A stretch of 64,000 nucleotides of DNA from NCBI RefSeq assembly GCF_003626695.1, contig NZ_RBAH01000004.1, forward strand, positions 62,001 to 126,000, in the 5' to 3' direction. Shown piece after piece: positions 7,955 through 17,380 of this stretch. Below the pieces are notes generated by a model. That model was not told the DNA's origin and made no database searches. It saw only the letters and a program-made list of their open reading frames with translations. The translations under genes were made by a program, and so were the position numbers. How positions within the stretch are numbered: position 1 is the first letter of the stretch; every line of letters begins with the position of its first letter. This stretch comes from Paenibacillus ginsengarvi. GTDB lineage: Bacteria; Bacillota; Bacilli; Paenibacillales; NBRC-103111.

Positions 7955-8542
7955 TTACCGCGATAACGGCGCGGTGGTAAACTTGTCGGCATACAGCTCG
8001 GCGTATTTGTCATAGTAGTAGAGCACGCGCTGCACGTAATGCCTCGTTTCGCCGAACGGAATTTGCCCGATATTTTTGAGCGTTCCGTCCCACGTACCGT
8101 TGTCCAGCCATTTGCGGGTATTGCCCGGTCCCGCGTTGTACGCCGCGAGCACGGCATAACGATTGTTTTCAAATTGATTATACAACGATTTTAAATACCA
8201 GGCACCTACTTCGATATTAACATCGGCGCGATGCAGTAATTGCGACGTTTCCTCCGCATATCCCGCCTTCTTCACAATCCATTCCGCCGTATCCGGCATG
8301 AGCTGCATGAGCCCGATCGCGCCTTTCTTCGACAGCTTGTCCGGGTTAAAGTTCGTTTCCACCCGGATGATCGAAGCGACAAGCAGCGGATCGACGCCGT
8401 ACGACTGCGCGCTAAGCGCGATATCCGTTTCGTAATGGATCGGATAAATCCATTTGCCGAGCCAATCCGAATTGTAAAATAACAACAAAACAAACAAAAC
8501 GAACAGGAGCGCAAATACACGCTTTTTGCGTAAAAACCTCAT
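7955..8542 (-). CDS. Membrane-anchored lytic transglycosylase (SLT domain)
   Basis: The 195-residue protein starts MRFLRKKRVFALLF, with one N-terminal membrane anchor (about 8-25) and then a single SLT/lysozyme-like domain. Visible motifs are RVETNFNP with the catalytic Glu, KKGAIGLMQLMP, and AAYNAGPGNTRKWL. It cleaves peptidoglycan glycan strands, leaving 1,6-anhydro-muramyl ends, on the outer membrane face. The start ATG at 8542 overlaps the coaE stop (ATGA), so translation is probably coupled; the upstream ATG at 8563 would lie inside coaE. A similar coaE-adjacent transglycosylase occurs in Bacillus relatives. Confidence 0.9.
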   Translation of the reverse strand: MRFLRKKRVFALLFVLFVLLLFYNSDWLGKWIYPIHYETDIALSAQSYGVDPLLVASIIRVETNFNPDKLSKKGAIGLMQLMPDTAEWIVKKAGYAEETSQLLHRADVNIEVGAWYLKSLYNQFENNRYAVLAAYNAGPGNTRKWLDNGTWDGTLKNIGQIPFGETRHYVQRVLYYYDKYAELYADKFTTAPLSR

Positions 8543-9141
8543 TCCATTCCCTTTCGTTTGCAATATTCGGCCACTTGCTGCTCTGCCGCGGCCAGATCGC
8601 CGCTATTGTCAATGATGGTATCGGCCAATTCCCGTTTCGCCTCGATCGGCATTTGCGCCGCCAGCCGGCTCTCCGCCTGCTGAAGCGTAAGTCCGTCGCG
8701 CGCTTGCAGCCGCTTCAGCTGCAGCTCTCTCGGTATGTATACAAGCAGCGTCTCCTCGAACATCGCCTCCAGCTTCGATTCGAACAGAAGCGGAACGTCG
8801 ACGACGACCAGCCTGTGGGGAAACTCTCGCTCAGACGATTCCATCCGCTCGCGCATCAAGGCGCGAATGCGCGGATGCAAAATCGCCTCCAGATCCTTGC
8901 GAGCCGCCGCGTCCCGAAATACGATTTCGCCGAGCGCCTTGCGGTTCAGCGTGCCGTCCAACATCAGGACGCCTTCTCCGAACCGCTCGGCGACAAGCCC
9001 GAGCGCAGGCGCGCCGGGAAGAACGACTTCCCTGGCTATTTGATCGGCGTCGATCAAAATCGCTCCGCGCTTCACGAGCATGGCGGCCACTGTGCTTTTC
9101 CCGCAGGCGATGCCTCCGGTCAGTCCGATATTCATGAGCAT
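8539..9141 (-). CDS. coaE: Dephospho-CoA kinase
   Basis: The 200-residue protein has the P-loop GLTGGIACGKST at residues 6-17 and DADQIAREVV, with LLFESKLE and a C-terminal lid, all typical of CoaE. It phosphorylates the 3'-OH of dephospho-CoA, the last step of coenzyme A synthesis. Two in-frame ATGs lie two codons apart; ATG at 9141 follows AAAGGG at suitable spacing. It begins 8 bp after ytaF and ends overlapping the transglycosylase gene, in the order polA-mutM-ytaF-coaE as in Bacillus subtilis. Confidence 0.96.
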   Translation of the reverse strand: MLMNIGLTGGIACGKSTVAAMLVKRGAILIDADQIAREVVLPGAPALGLVAERFGEGVLMLDGTLNRKALGEIVFRDAAARKDLEAILHPRIRALMRERMESSEREFPHRLVVVDVPLLFESKLEAMFEETLLVYIPRELQLKRLQARDGLTLQQAESRLAAQMPIEAKRELADTIIDNSGDLAAAEQQVAEYCKRKGME

Positions 9142-9149
9142 TCGGCCCT

Positions 9150-9848
9150 TTACATTAATTTCATAATCCCCATTACGATCAGTATACAGCCCGGCAGCAC
9201 CGACAGCCGCTGCAGCCAGTTTATATGCGCAAAGGAAAGCCCCACCTTCAGGCCCGTGGCAATGAACAATCCGCTCGCCAGCGCTATGACGGCGGCCGTA
9301 GTCAGCGGCGCAAAGCCGATAAACGCGGCTCCGATACCGGCCCCGAATGCATCAAGAGACAACGCTACGCCGAGCAGCATCGCTTCCGAAGCGGATATGT
9401 AGCCCGAACGGTCTACGTCGGCAAGCGACGGCGTGCGCAAAATTTCAATCACCAGTCCGATCCGCCTCATCTCAATGCGCAGCACCGTGCGAATAGGACT
9501 GCTCTCTTCAGCCGGTGCGGAAGCTCCGGCGTTCCCGGTGTTTCCCTCCTTTGTCTCCCCCTCGCCTGCATGCGCATCCGAGCGCTGCCGCCATACTTGC
9601 GCAATCGCCCATAACCCGATGGCGATCAGAATGACGGCTCCGAAGGCCGAAGCAACCGAAGGAGATAAAAACCGGGCGATAAGCACACCGATCTGCATGG
9701 AGGCGAATATAACGACTCCCGAGCATAACGAAATGATAGCAATCGATACGAACGGAATCCGGATTTTGCGCAGCCCGTACGTAACGCCTACGCCGAAGCC
9801 GTCAATGCTGACCGCCAGCGCCAAAAACGCTAATGATAGAACAGGCAT
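9150..9848 (-). CDS. ytaF: Sporulation membrane protein YtaF (MntP-like)
   Basis: The 232-residue protein has six or so membrane helices in two related halves. Each half carries an Asp-containing motif (ALAVSIDGFGVGVTYG and GVALSLDAFGAGIGAAFIG), as in the MntP/YtaF family. MntP proteins export manganese; YtaF is a sporulation-linked member of unknown substrate. A hydrophilic Gly/Glu loop separates the halves (about 95-125). ATG at 9848 follows AGGAGGGTGTCT; the frame extends six codons further, but that would put the ribosome site inside the gene. Position between mutM and coaE matches Bacillus. Confidence 0.9.
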   Translation of the reverse strand: MPVLSLAFLALAVSIDGFGVGVTYGLRKIRIPFVSIAIISLCSGVVIFASMQIGVLIARFLSPSVASAFGAVILIAIGLWAIAQVWRQRSDAHAGEGETKEGNTGNAGASAPAEESSPIRTVLRIEMRRIGLVIEILRTPSLADVDRSGYISASEAMLLGVALSLDAFGAGIGAAFIGFAPLTTAAVIALASGLFIATGLKVGLSFAHINWLQRLSVLPGCILIVMGIMKLM

Positions 9849-9952
9849 AGACACCCTCCTCTTCAAGGCCCCTTCGCTTAGGAGGCGACCGTCGATACGA
9901 TCATCCTATGAAGCTGTGAAGGAATGGGTGTCTTACGCCGCAGCGATCCATT

Positions 9953-10807
9953 TTACGATTCCGAACGGGTACGAGGTTTCTTGATCGTCTGACATTTGGG
10001 GCAAAAGTGAGTGCCTCGTCCGCCGAGCACCGTCTTCACGATCGGCTCCGAGCAGCGGTGGCACGCCTCGCCCCTGCGCCCGTATACGGCGAGCTGCTGC
10101 TGGAACATGCCCATCTCGCCTTGGCCGTTCACATAAGATTTGATCGACGAGCCGCCCGCTTCCACCGCTTCCTTCAGCGTGGACACGATCGCCTCGTGCA
10201 AAGCGGCCAGCTCACGCTTCGTAAGCGAATGGGCTGTTCGCTCCGGATGAAGGCCCGCCTTATGCAGCGCCTCGTCTACATAAATATTGCCGAGACCGGC
10301 GACATATTCCTGATTCAGCAGCAGCGGCTTCAGCTTGGTCGGCCTGCCCGCAATCGTATCCTTCAAAAGCTCGTAGCTGAAATTGTCCGCCAGCGGCTCC
10401 AAACCGAGCTTGCTAAGCGGCGGCATCGCCAGATCTTCCCCCGGATGAAACAAATGCATCGTACCGAACTGACGAACATCCTTGTAGCGCAGCTCCGTTC
10501 GATCGGTAAATACGAAGACGACATGCGTATGCTTCTCGACCGGATCGGCCGCCTGATAAACGCCGTAACGCCCCTCCATCCGCAAATGCGAAACGAGCAC
10601 CAGCTCGTCCAGCAGCAGCCGCAAAAACTTGCCCCGCCTCTCGACAGAGCGGATCGTTCTGCCCTCCAGCATCGCACAAAACACCATGATGTCGTCGGGA
10701 CGCTGAATGATGCGCGGCAATGTAACGCGGACGCTTTCGATCGTTTTACCCGCCACAAGCTGTTCCAGCGTCCGCCGTACCGTTTCTACCTCCGGTAATT
10801 CCGGCAT
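9953..10807 (-). CDS. mutM: Formamidopyrimidine-DNA glycosylase
   Basis: The 284-residue protein begins MPELPEVETVRRTL, in which Pro2 is the catalytic nucleophile after Met removal and Glu3 is catalytic. KLKPLLLNQEYVAGLGNIYVDEALHKAGLHP is the helix-two-turn-helix region (quoted motif interrupted here at its core NQEYVAGLGNIYVDE). The C-terminus has a four-Cys zinc finger, CHRCSEPI and CPKCQ. The enzyme removes 8-oxoguanine and FapyG opposite C and nicks the abasic site. GGGAGGGAG precedes the start. It follows polA by 52 bp and is presumably cotranscribed. Confidence 0.97.
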   Translation of the reverse strand: MPELPEVETVRRTLEQLVAGKTIESVRVTLPRIIQRPDDIMVFCAMLEGRTIRSVERRGKFLRLLLDELVLVSHLRMEGRYGVYQAADPVEKHTHVVFVFTDRTELRYKDVRQFGTMHLFHPGEDLAMPPLSKLGLEPLADNFSYELLKDTIAGRPTKLKPLLLNQEYVAGLGNIYVDEALHKAGLHPERTAHSLTKRELAALHEAIVSTLKEAVEAGGSSIKSYVNGQGEMGMFQQQLAVYGRRGEACHRCSEPIVKTVLGGRGTHFCPKCQTIKKPRTRSES

Positions 10808-10859
10808 GGTCCGCTCCCTCCCGATAGTTCTCTATCTCTTTTCTATATGGAACCGTATC

Positions 10860-13511
10860 TTATTTCGCTTCGTACCAGTTTACTCCGTAATTGACGTCCA
10901 CCTTCAGCGGCACATCGAGCTTAAGCGCGCTTTCCATCACTTCCGGCACGAGTCGTTTCATCAGCTCCAGCTCATCCTCCGGCACCTCGAAGACAAGTTC
11001 GTCGTGCACCTGCAACAGCATGCGGCTGCGCAGCTTCTCATCCTTCATCCGCTTGGAGATCTGCACCATCGCCAGCTTGATAATATCGGCCGCCGTGCCC
11101 TGAATCGGCGAGTTCATCGCCGTCCGTTCGGCGAACGAACGCAGATTGAAGTTGGAGGCGTTAATGTCCGGCAAGTACCGTCTGCGCTGCAGCAGCGTCG
11201 TCACATAACCGTTCGTCCGCGCCTGCTTGACGATATCGTCCATATAGCGGCGCACGCCTTGGAATACGGCAAAATACTGCTCGATAAACTGCGCCGCTTC
11301 CTTACGCGTAATGTTCAAGTTTTGCGACAGCCCGTAATCGCTGATGCCGTACACGATGCCGAAGTTGACCGCCTTCGCCTGACGCCTCATGTTCGCGTCG
11401 ACTTCCTGGGCGGAAACGCCGAACACGTCCATCGCTGTCTTCGTGTGTACGTCCATATCGTTCAGGAACGCTTCCTTCATCTTCTCGTCGCCGGAAATAT
11501 GCGCCAGCACCCGAAGTTCGATCTGCGAATAGTCGGCCGCCAAAATGAGCCAGCGGGGCTCGTCCGGGACGAATACTTTGCGGATTTTGCGGCCTTCCTC
11601 GAGCCGGATCGGGATGTTCTGCAGGTTCGGGAACTGGCTGCTGAGCCGCCCCGTCGCCGCGATCGTCTGCTGGTAGTATGTGTGCACCTTGCCCGTCTCC
11701 GGACGAATTTCCTTCAGCAGCCCTTCCACGTAAGTCGACTGGAGCTTGGCGAGCTGACGGTAGATCAGGATGCTCGAAACTACATCGTGGTACGGAGCCA
11801 GCTTCTCCAGCACCTCGGCATCGGTTGAATAGCCGGTTTTTGTCTTTTTGATCACAGGCAGACCGAGCTTCTCGAACAAAATATCGCCGAGCTGCTTCGG
11901 GGAGTTCAGATTAAACTCCGACCCCGCCCCCTTGTAAATCCCTTCCACAAGCTGATCGATGCTTTTGCCCAGCTCGGCTCCAAGCTGCCGGAGTCCGTCG
12001 CTGTTGACGCGAATGCCCATTTTCTCCATCGAAGCCAGCACACCGGCGAGCGGAAATTCCAGCTCGTAATACAGCCGGTTCATCTCGCTTTTTTCCAGCT
12101 CACCCTGAAGCACCGGCCGCAGCTTCGCCAGCAGCGACGCCTTGCGGCTCAAAAACTCGCCGAGCGTCTTCTCGTCGGGCACCTTAAACTTCGCCCCTTT
12201 GCCGAACACGGCATCGTCCGATTGCAGCGAAGGCAGCCCGTAACGGCCGGCCAGCTCGTCCAGCGTATGCGTCGATTCGGTCGGGTCGAGCAGGTAAGCG
12301 GCAATCAGCACGTCAAACGTCACGCCGCGAAGCGTGATTCCCTTCCAATGAAGCGCCACCTCGGCGCGATGCGTATCGTACACCGTTTTGGCGGCATTCT
12401 CGTCCGCGAGCCAGTCGCGCAGCGCTCCCGCTTCCGGCGAGTCCAGCAGCTCCCACGGTACGAACCAATTGTGGCCGTCCTTCGAATGCAGCGCAAACCC
12501 GATCAGTTCGGAGACATGCGGATTTTCGCCGGCCGCCTCGATGTGGATCGATTCGACATCGCGAAGCCGGTCCGCGAAGGAGCTGCCGAGGGTCGCCCTC
12601 GTAACCGTTTCGAACTCGATCGCTTCTTGATCCGCCCCGGAGCCCGCGCCCCCGGACAAATCCATCTTCTCGAGCAGCGACTTGAACTCGAGCTTGCGGA
12701 ATATCGCCCCGAGCGTTCCCCCGTCGTAGCCGTCGTACTTCAGCTCATCCAGCTGAAGCTCCATCGGTACGTCGCGGTAAATCGTCGCAAGCTCCTTCGA
12801 CATCCGCGCATCGTCCGCGTGCTCCACGATTTTTTCCTTGATTTTGCCGGATATTTCATCCGCTCTTGCCAGCACTTCCTCGACGGTGCCATACTCGTGC
12901 AGAAATTTCAGCGCCGTCTTCTCTCCTACGCCCGGAATGCCCGGTATATTATCGGAGGCGTCGCCCATCAGGCCTTTCAAATCGATGATCTGGGCCGGGA
13001 CGAGCCCGTATTTTTCCTGTATCGCCTCGGGTGTGAACCGGTCGACCTCGCTGACGCCTTTGCGCGTAAGCGCGATCGTCACATGCTCGGAAGCGAGCTG
13101 CAGCATATCCTTATCGCCGCTGACGACGACGACGCTGAGCCCCTTCTCGTCGGCAAGACGCGTCATCGTACCGATGATATCGTCCGCCTCGTAGCCGGGC
13201 AGCTCGAATTTGGGAATGCCGAACGACTCGACCAGTTCCCGGATCAGCGGGAATTGCTCGGATAGCTCCGGGGGCGTTTTGGCCCGGCCGCCTTTGTACT
13301 CCTTATAGCCTTCATGCCGGAACGTAACTTTTCCCGCATCGAAAGCGACGAGAAAATGCGTCGGCTTCTCTTCCTCAATCAGCTTGAGAAGCATCGTCGT
13401 AAAACCGAAAACGGCATTCGTGTGCAGTCCGCTGGAATTGCTGAGCAGCGGGAGCGCGTAAAACGCCCGGCTGGCGATGCTGTTGCCGTCGATCAGGATC
13501 AATTTGTCCAA
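10860..13511 (-). CDS. polA: DNA polymerase I
   Basis: About 883 residues with a 5'-3' exonuclease domain (1-290, including DKDMLQL and the GDASDNIPG motif), a 3'-5' exonuclease-like domain and the polymerase domain. Motif A is DYSQIELRVLAHIS, motif B RRQAKAVNFGIVYG and motif C QVHDELVFE. In the middle domain the Exo I acidic pair (normally DTE) is replaced by IHIEAAG, so proofreading is probably lost, as in the Bacillus stearothermophilus enzyme. It serves Okazaki fragment processing and repair. The frame opens with GTG at 13520; I prefer TTG at 13511, giving the usual MDKLILIDGNS start behind GAGGTG. Confidence 0.97.
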   Translation of the reverse strand: MDKLILIDGNSIASRAFYALPLLSNSSGLHTNAVFGFTTMLLKLIEEEKPTHFLVAFDAGKVTFRHEGYKEYKGGRAKTPPELSEQFPLIRELVESFGIPKFELPGYEADDIIGTMTRLADEKGLSVVVVSGDKDMLQLASEHVTIALTRKGVSEVDRFTPEAIQEKYGLVPAQIIDLKGLMGDASDNIPGIPGVGEKTALKFLHEYGTVEEVLARADEISGKIKEKIVEHADDARMSKELATIYRDVPMELQLDELKYDGYDGGTLGAIFRKLEFKSLLEKMDLSGGAGSGADQEAIEFETVTRATLGSSFADRLRDVESIHIEAAGENPHVSELIGFALHSKDGHNWFVPWELLDSPEAGALRDWLADENAAKTVYDTHRAEVALHWKGITLRGVTFDVLIAAYLLDPTESTHTLDELAGRYGLPSLQSDDAVFGKGAKFKVPDEKTLGEFLSRKASLLAKLRPVLQGELEKSEMNRLYYELEFPLAGVLASMEKMGIRVNSDGLRQLGAELGKSIDQLVEGIYKGAGSEFNLNSPKQLGDILFEKLGLPVIKKTKTGYSTDAEVLEKLAPYHDVVSSILIYRQLAKLQSTYVEGLLKEIRPETGKVHTYYQQTIAATGRLSSQFPNLQNIPIRLEEGRKIRKVFVPDEPRWLILAADYSQIELRVLAHISGDEKMKEAFLNDMDVHTKTAMDVFGVSAQEVDANMRRQAKAVNFGIVYGISDYGLSQNLNITRKEAAQFIEQYFAVFQGVRRYMDDIVKQARTNGYVTTLLQRRRYLPDINASNFNLRSFAERTAMNSPIQGTAADIIKLAMVQISKRMKDEKLRSRMLLQVHDELVFEVPEDELELMKRLVPEVMESALKLDVPLKVDVNYGVNWYEAK

Positions 13512-13624
13512 AAGCCACACCTCATTCCTAAAATCCTCCCTCCATCATAGCATAAACGGGTACCACATATGAACAACCCGTGCACGCATACCTATAAAGG
13601 AAAAGAAAGGAGGCGGAACCGCCC

Positions 13625-14377
13625 ATGCGCCGGTTTCATCCGCGAAATACGAAGGCTGTTTTTTTTGATATGAACAACACGCTCATCGATCCGAAAGTGT
13701 CGTTCGACGCCTGCTTCCTGCACGTACTGGTCGATTTCGCCGGCCGCTGGGACGACGGCGACGGCAGGTGGAACCCGGACAACGTGCTTACGACGTACAA
13801 GTCCGAATGGAAAAAGGAGGCGCCCCGCCTGCGCGGCAAACCGCAGCTTGCGGAGAAGGCGAAACAAAAATGTATGGAGGTGGCGCTGCGCCATTACCCG
13901 TTTCAAGTAAACGAAACGTTCGTCAGCGCTTTTTTTCGCGAAATGCGGCATCAAATGCGCGACCGTGCGGTGCTGTACCCTCAGGCGCTTGAAACGGTGG
14001 GGGGGCTTGCGGGAACGTACAAGGTAGGAGTTATTACGAATGGAAGCAGGGAGCATCTGGAGCGGGTACTCGCCAGGGTGAAGCTGGACGATTACATCGC
14101 CGGCGACCGCCTCTTCGCCTCGGACAAAAGCGGCATCCGCAAGCCGAATCCGGCTATGTTTAAAGCGGCGGCCCGGACTGTGGGGGTCCGGCCGGGAGAG
14201 GCGGTCATGGTCGGGGATTCGTGGAAAAACGACATATCGGGAGCAGTCAAAGCCGGCATGAACGCCGTATGGCTGAATCGTGCGGGAGCAGGAGTGAAGA
14301 CCGGCGTCCGGGCGGGGAGCACCGATGTATCCGTCGTGTCCGGGTTCAAGGAGCTGAGGGAGCTGTTCGAGACGTGA
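13625..14377 (+). CDS. HAD-family hydrolase with variant motif I
   Basis: The 250-residue protein has a HAD core with an alpha-helical cap (type I, residues about 25-110). Motif I reads FFDMNNTLID: the nucleophile Asp is present but the usual second Asp of DxD is Asn. Motif II is VITNGS, the Lys is in SGIRKPNPAMF and motif IV is VMVGDSWKNDISGA. Haloacid dehalogenases and phosphonatases also lack the second Asp, so the chemistry may not be ordinary phosphatase. AGGAGG precedes ATG by about eleven bases. It diverges from polA and converges on the EAL/GGDEF gene; substrate unknown. Confidence 0.8.
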   Translation: MRRFHPRNTKAVFFDMNNTLIDPKVSFDACFLHVLVDFAGRWDDGDGRWNPDNVLTTYKSEWKKEAPRLRGKPQLAEKAKQKCMEVALRHYPFQVNETFVSAFFREMRHQMRDRAVLYPQALETVGGLAGTYKVGVITNGSREHLERVLARVKLDDYIAGDRLFASDKSGIRKPNPAMFKAAARTVGVRPGEAVMVGDSWKNDISGAVKAGMNAVWLNRAGAGVKTGVRAGSTDVSVVSGFKELRELFET

Positions 14378-14433
14378 GGAGCGCGTTCGCGGTGATTTAG
14401 CGGACGGTGAACCGCCGCTCCGCCACAGCGTCT

Positions 14434-16662
14434 CTACAAGGCGTCCGGAGCCAGCTCGATCCGCTCGGAGTAATAAACGCTGCCGATATGGGCTTTCGCC
14501 CGCTTCTTCAGCTTCGCCGCCGTCATCGATATGTACTCGGCCGTAATGTTCGGGCTGCATTCGCACACGATCAGCGACAGCGAAATATTGACGCGGTCCG
14601 CATCGACCAGATTCCCTTCCCGGTCGAACACGCTGACGGGTCCGTCTGCATCCATGAAGGCGGATACGCCCTGGTCGAAGCGGCGAATAATATCCTCGCA
14701 CAGCTTATCCGGGGCCGCCGCTCCCGACAACACGATAAAATCGTCACCGCCGATATGGCCGACGAAGTCGTCCGCCTCTCCCCGCCCCCGGCAAGCCTCC
14801 AGCAAGATGCCCGCCGTAAACTGGATCAGCTCGTCTCCCTTCTGAAATCCGAAACGGTCGTTGTACCATTTGAAGAAATCGAGATCCGCATAAATCACCG
14901 AGAACTTTCTTTCGGCCATGATCCGCATGTTCAGCTCGCGCTGAATTTGCAGATTGCCCGGCAAACCGGTTAGCGGATTGGCGATGCGCGCTTGCTCGAC
15001 CCGAACCTTCGTAATCGATTCGAGTATCGAGCGTACCGAGGCTACGCCCGCATATCGCCCCGCGCTCGTAATGATAACGTAGTCGTACAGGTTGTTTGCT
15101 TCGCGCGCCGTCGACATTTGCGACACTTGATCGAGCGGCAGATGCTCGTCCACGATCAAGGGGCTGGGGTCCATCAGTTGTTTAATCGGCCTTTTCCAGT
15201 ACAATGGAATGCCGTACTGCCCGGCCAGCTGCTGAAACAGCTTTTCCCGCATAACAAGTCCGACCGGTTCGCCGTCCTGTACGACCACCGCGGCCAGTCC
15301 GTTCTCGTTTTCTTTGAAAAACCGCGCCGCTTCGGATATAGGCGTATCCGGGCTGAACTCGCGAACCGGCGCCGCAATCGTGCCTACTGGAGGAAAGCCG
15401 CCCACCTCGCGCAATCGCCGGCGTAAACGGATTTGATCGATCTGGCGCGGTTCAAGCCCGCTAAGCTTCGGCGACGGCTTGGCGAGCAGGAAGCCTTGAC
15501 CGAAATGGATACCCATCTGCATCAGCTTGTACAGCTCGTCGGCCTGCTCGATCCCTTCAGCGATGATCCGGATATTCATTTTGTCCGCGAACGTGACGAA
15601 CGTCTCCAGCATATGTTCTTTAATTTTATCTTTATGGATGTTCCGGATCAGCGAACGGTCGACTTTAATATAGTCGGGCTGCAGCTCGGCTATTGCTTGC
15701 AGCGAGGAGTAACCCGCGCCGGCATCGTCGATGGCGATCTGATACCCTTGGCTGCGGTAATGCTGCAATATTTTTTTGGCCGTGGAAAAATCCTCGATCG
15801 AGCTGCGCTCGGTGATCTCGAATACGACATTGTGCGGCGACAAGCCGCGCCGCTCCAGCAGCCGCAGCGTACGTCCGGGAGTAAAATGCGGATCGTGGAT
15901 GACCTGCGCCGGAACGTTGATAAACACCCGCTGCTCCTTCCGCAGCTCGCCGCAGCCGGCGATCGCTTTCTCCCGGGCGAGCCGGTCGAGCGTGTACAGA
16001 AAGCCTTCCTCCTCGGCGAATTTGAACAGCTCGAGCGGCGAGACGAAGCCGGAATGCTGCGGCCCCCGGCTGAGCGATTCGTAGCCGAACACCGATCCGT
16101 CCGCCAGCGAAACGATCGGCTGGTACACCGCATATAAAGACTGATTTTGCAATATCGCCAAAAACCGTTCTCCCCGGTCTCCGCGCGCAGCCAAGCCGCC
16201 TCCGGCAGGCTCGTGTTTCATCTCGCGAAGCGCCTGCTTGACCGCGTCGTACACGACGGTTGCAATCGGCTTCCGCGGCTGCTGGCTCCGCAGCAGCGAA
16301 CACCCCATCCGGAATACCGGCGCAGCCGCGCCCAGTCCGTCCGACAATCGCCGCTCGAGCCGCAGCTTGATCTGCATGCCCGTTTCATGGACGTGCAGCC
16401 CGGCGTCGCGGACGCCGGGCTCCATAGCGATGAAAAAGTACATATCGTCCCCTGCCATTTTGCACATAAACACGTTCGGCCATTCCGGCAAGGAGGCCTC
16501 GGCCGCTTCCTTGACGGAAGCGATTATCCGCTGCCCGTACGAAGCGCCGCCCGCTTTCTCCAGCTCGTAAAGCCTTGCGATATCCAGCACGAGAAGTCCG
16601 GCGACGCCCTGGTCCAGCTTATGCGAAATCCATTCGAGCTCCATCTTGTTCAAACCCAGCAT
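14434..16662 (-). CDS. EAL-CBS-GGDEF protein with degenerate N-terminal GGDEF (c-di-GMP turnover)
   Basis: About 742 residues. The first ~155 look like a degenerate GGDEF domain (MAGDDMYFFI near residue 73). An EAL domain follows (about 175-400) with ESL in place of EAL, Asn at FINVPAQ, EITE, IDDAGAGYSSL, KVD, EGIE and QGF: the metal and catalytic residues are largely kept. A CBS pair comes next (about 430-555), then a GGDEF domain with HIGGDDFIVL (about 638-647), probably active. It may both make and break c-di-GMP, with the CBS pair sensing a nucleotide. ATG at 16662 has GAGGG six bases before it. The gene starts 38 bp after phoU on the same strand, so it is likely the last gene of the pst operon. 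Confidence 0.88.
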   Translation of the reverse strand: MLGLNKMELEWISHKLDQGVAGLLVLDIARLYELEKAGGASYGQRIIASVKEAAEASLPEWPNVFMCKMAGDDMYFFIAMEPGVRDAGLHVHETGMQIKLRLERRLSDGLGAAAPVFRMGCSLLRSQQPRKPIATVVYDAVKQALREMKHEPAGGGLAARGDRGERFLAILQNQSLYAVYQPIVSLADGSVFGYESLSRGPQHSGFVSPLELFKFAEEEGFLYTLDRLAREKAIAGCGELRKEQRVFINVPAQVIHDPHFTPGRTLRLLERRGLSPHNVVFEITERSSIEDFSTAKKILQHYRSQGYQIAIDDAGAGYSSLQAIAELQPDYIKVDRSLIRNIHKDKIKEHMLETFVTFADKMNIRIIAEGIEQADELYKLMQMGIHFGQGFLLAKPSPKLSGLEPRQIDQIRLRRRLREVGGFPPVGTIAAPVREFSPDTPISEAARFFKENENGLAAVVVQDGEPVGLVMREKLFQQLAGQYGIPLYWKRPIKQLMDPSPLIVDEHLPLDQVSQMSTAREANNLYDYVIITSAGRYAGVASVRSILESITKVRVEQARIANPLTGLPGNLQIQRELNMRIMAERKFSVIYADLDFFKWYNDRFGFQKGDELIQFTAGILLEACRGRGEADDFVGHIGGDDFIVLSGAAAPDKLCEDIIRRFDQGVSAFMDADGPVSVFDREGNLVDADRVNISLSLIVCECSPNITAEYISMTAAKLKKRAKAHIGSVYYSERIELAPDAL

Positions 16663-16700
16663 AGCCATCCCTCATCCGTATAGTCGTAGCCGTGCCGGTA

Positions 16701-17363
16701 TCAGGCGTTCAGATCGGGCCGTTTGCCTCGGACCAGGTACACAACGCTCTCGCCGATGTTCGTCGCGTGATCGGCCATCCGCTCCAAATAGCGGCTGACG
16801 AAGCAGAGCAGCATCGATTGGCCGACCGTTTTCGGATTCTCGATCATAAATCCGAACAGCTCCCGCATAATTTGGCTGTGCAGATGGTCGACATCGTCGT
16901 CCATTTTCGCCATCCGATAGGCGAGATCGACATTTTCCTGCACATAGGCTTCGATGCTGTCGCGCGTCATCTGCTGGGCAATCTCGGCCATGCGCGGAAT
17001 ATCGACAAGCGGCTTGATCAGCGGCTCGCCGCCGATGCGAAGCGTTACTTTGGCGATATCGACCGCGAGGTCCGCCATCCGCTCCAGATCGCTCGCCATG
17101 CGGAAGGCGATGATGATGCGGCGCAAATCTTTTGCCACGGGCTGCTGCGTAGCGATCAGCTGCGTGCCGATATCGTCGATCCGTTCTTCCATCGCGTTAA
17201 TCTCGGCGTCCTTCTCGATAATTTCCTTCGCCAGCTCCAGGTTGCCGTCCTTCAGCGACCGAACGGCGCGCTCGGTCGCCTCCTCCACCTTACCGCCCAT
17301 CTCGATCAGCTGCTTGCGCAGCTCGCCGAGCGTTAAATCGAAATTTTGCCGTTTGGTCATCAT
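16701..17363 (-). CDS. phoU: Phosphate transport system regulator PhoU
   Basis: A 220-residue protein made of two three-helix PhoU repeats; EKDAEINAMEERIDDIGTQL and the second-half MDDDVDHLHSQIMRELF carry the acidic (D/E)xxxD motifs that bind metal clusters. ASDLERMADLAVDIAK and YLERMADHATNIGE are the family signatures. PhoU links the Pst transporter to the PhoR kinase and damps phosphate uptake. The frame opens with TTG at 17369; ATG at 17363 is nine bases after GGGGGA and is preferred. It is 17 bp after pstB. Confidence 0.96.
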   Translation of the reverse strand: MMTKRQNFDLTLGELRKQLIEMGGKVEEATERAVRSLKDGNLELAKEIIEKDAEINAMEERIDDIGTQLIATQQPVAKDLRRIIIAFRMASDLERMADLAVDIAKVTLRIGGEPLIKPLVDIPRMAEIAQQMTRDSIEAYVQENVDLAYRMAKMDDDVDHLHSQIMRELFGFMIENPKTVGQSMLLCFVSRYLERMADHATNIGESVVYLVRGKRPDLNA

Positions 17364-17380
17364 AGACAATAGTCCCCCAT

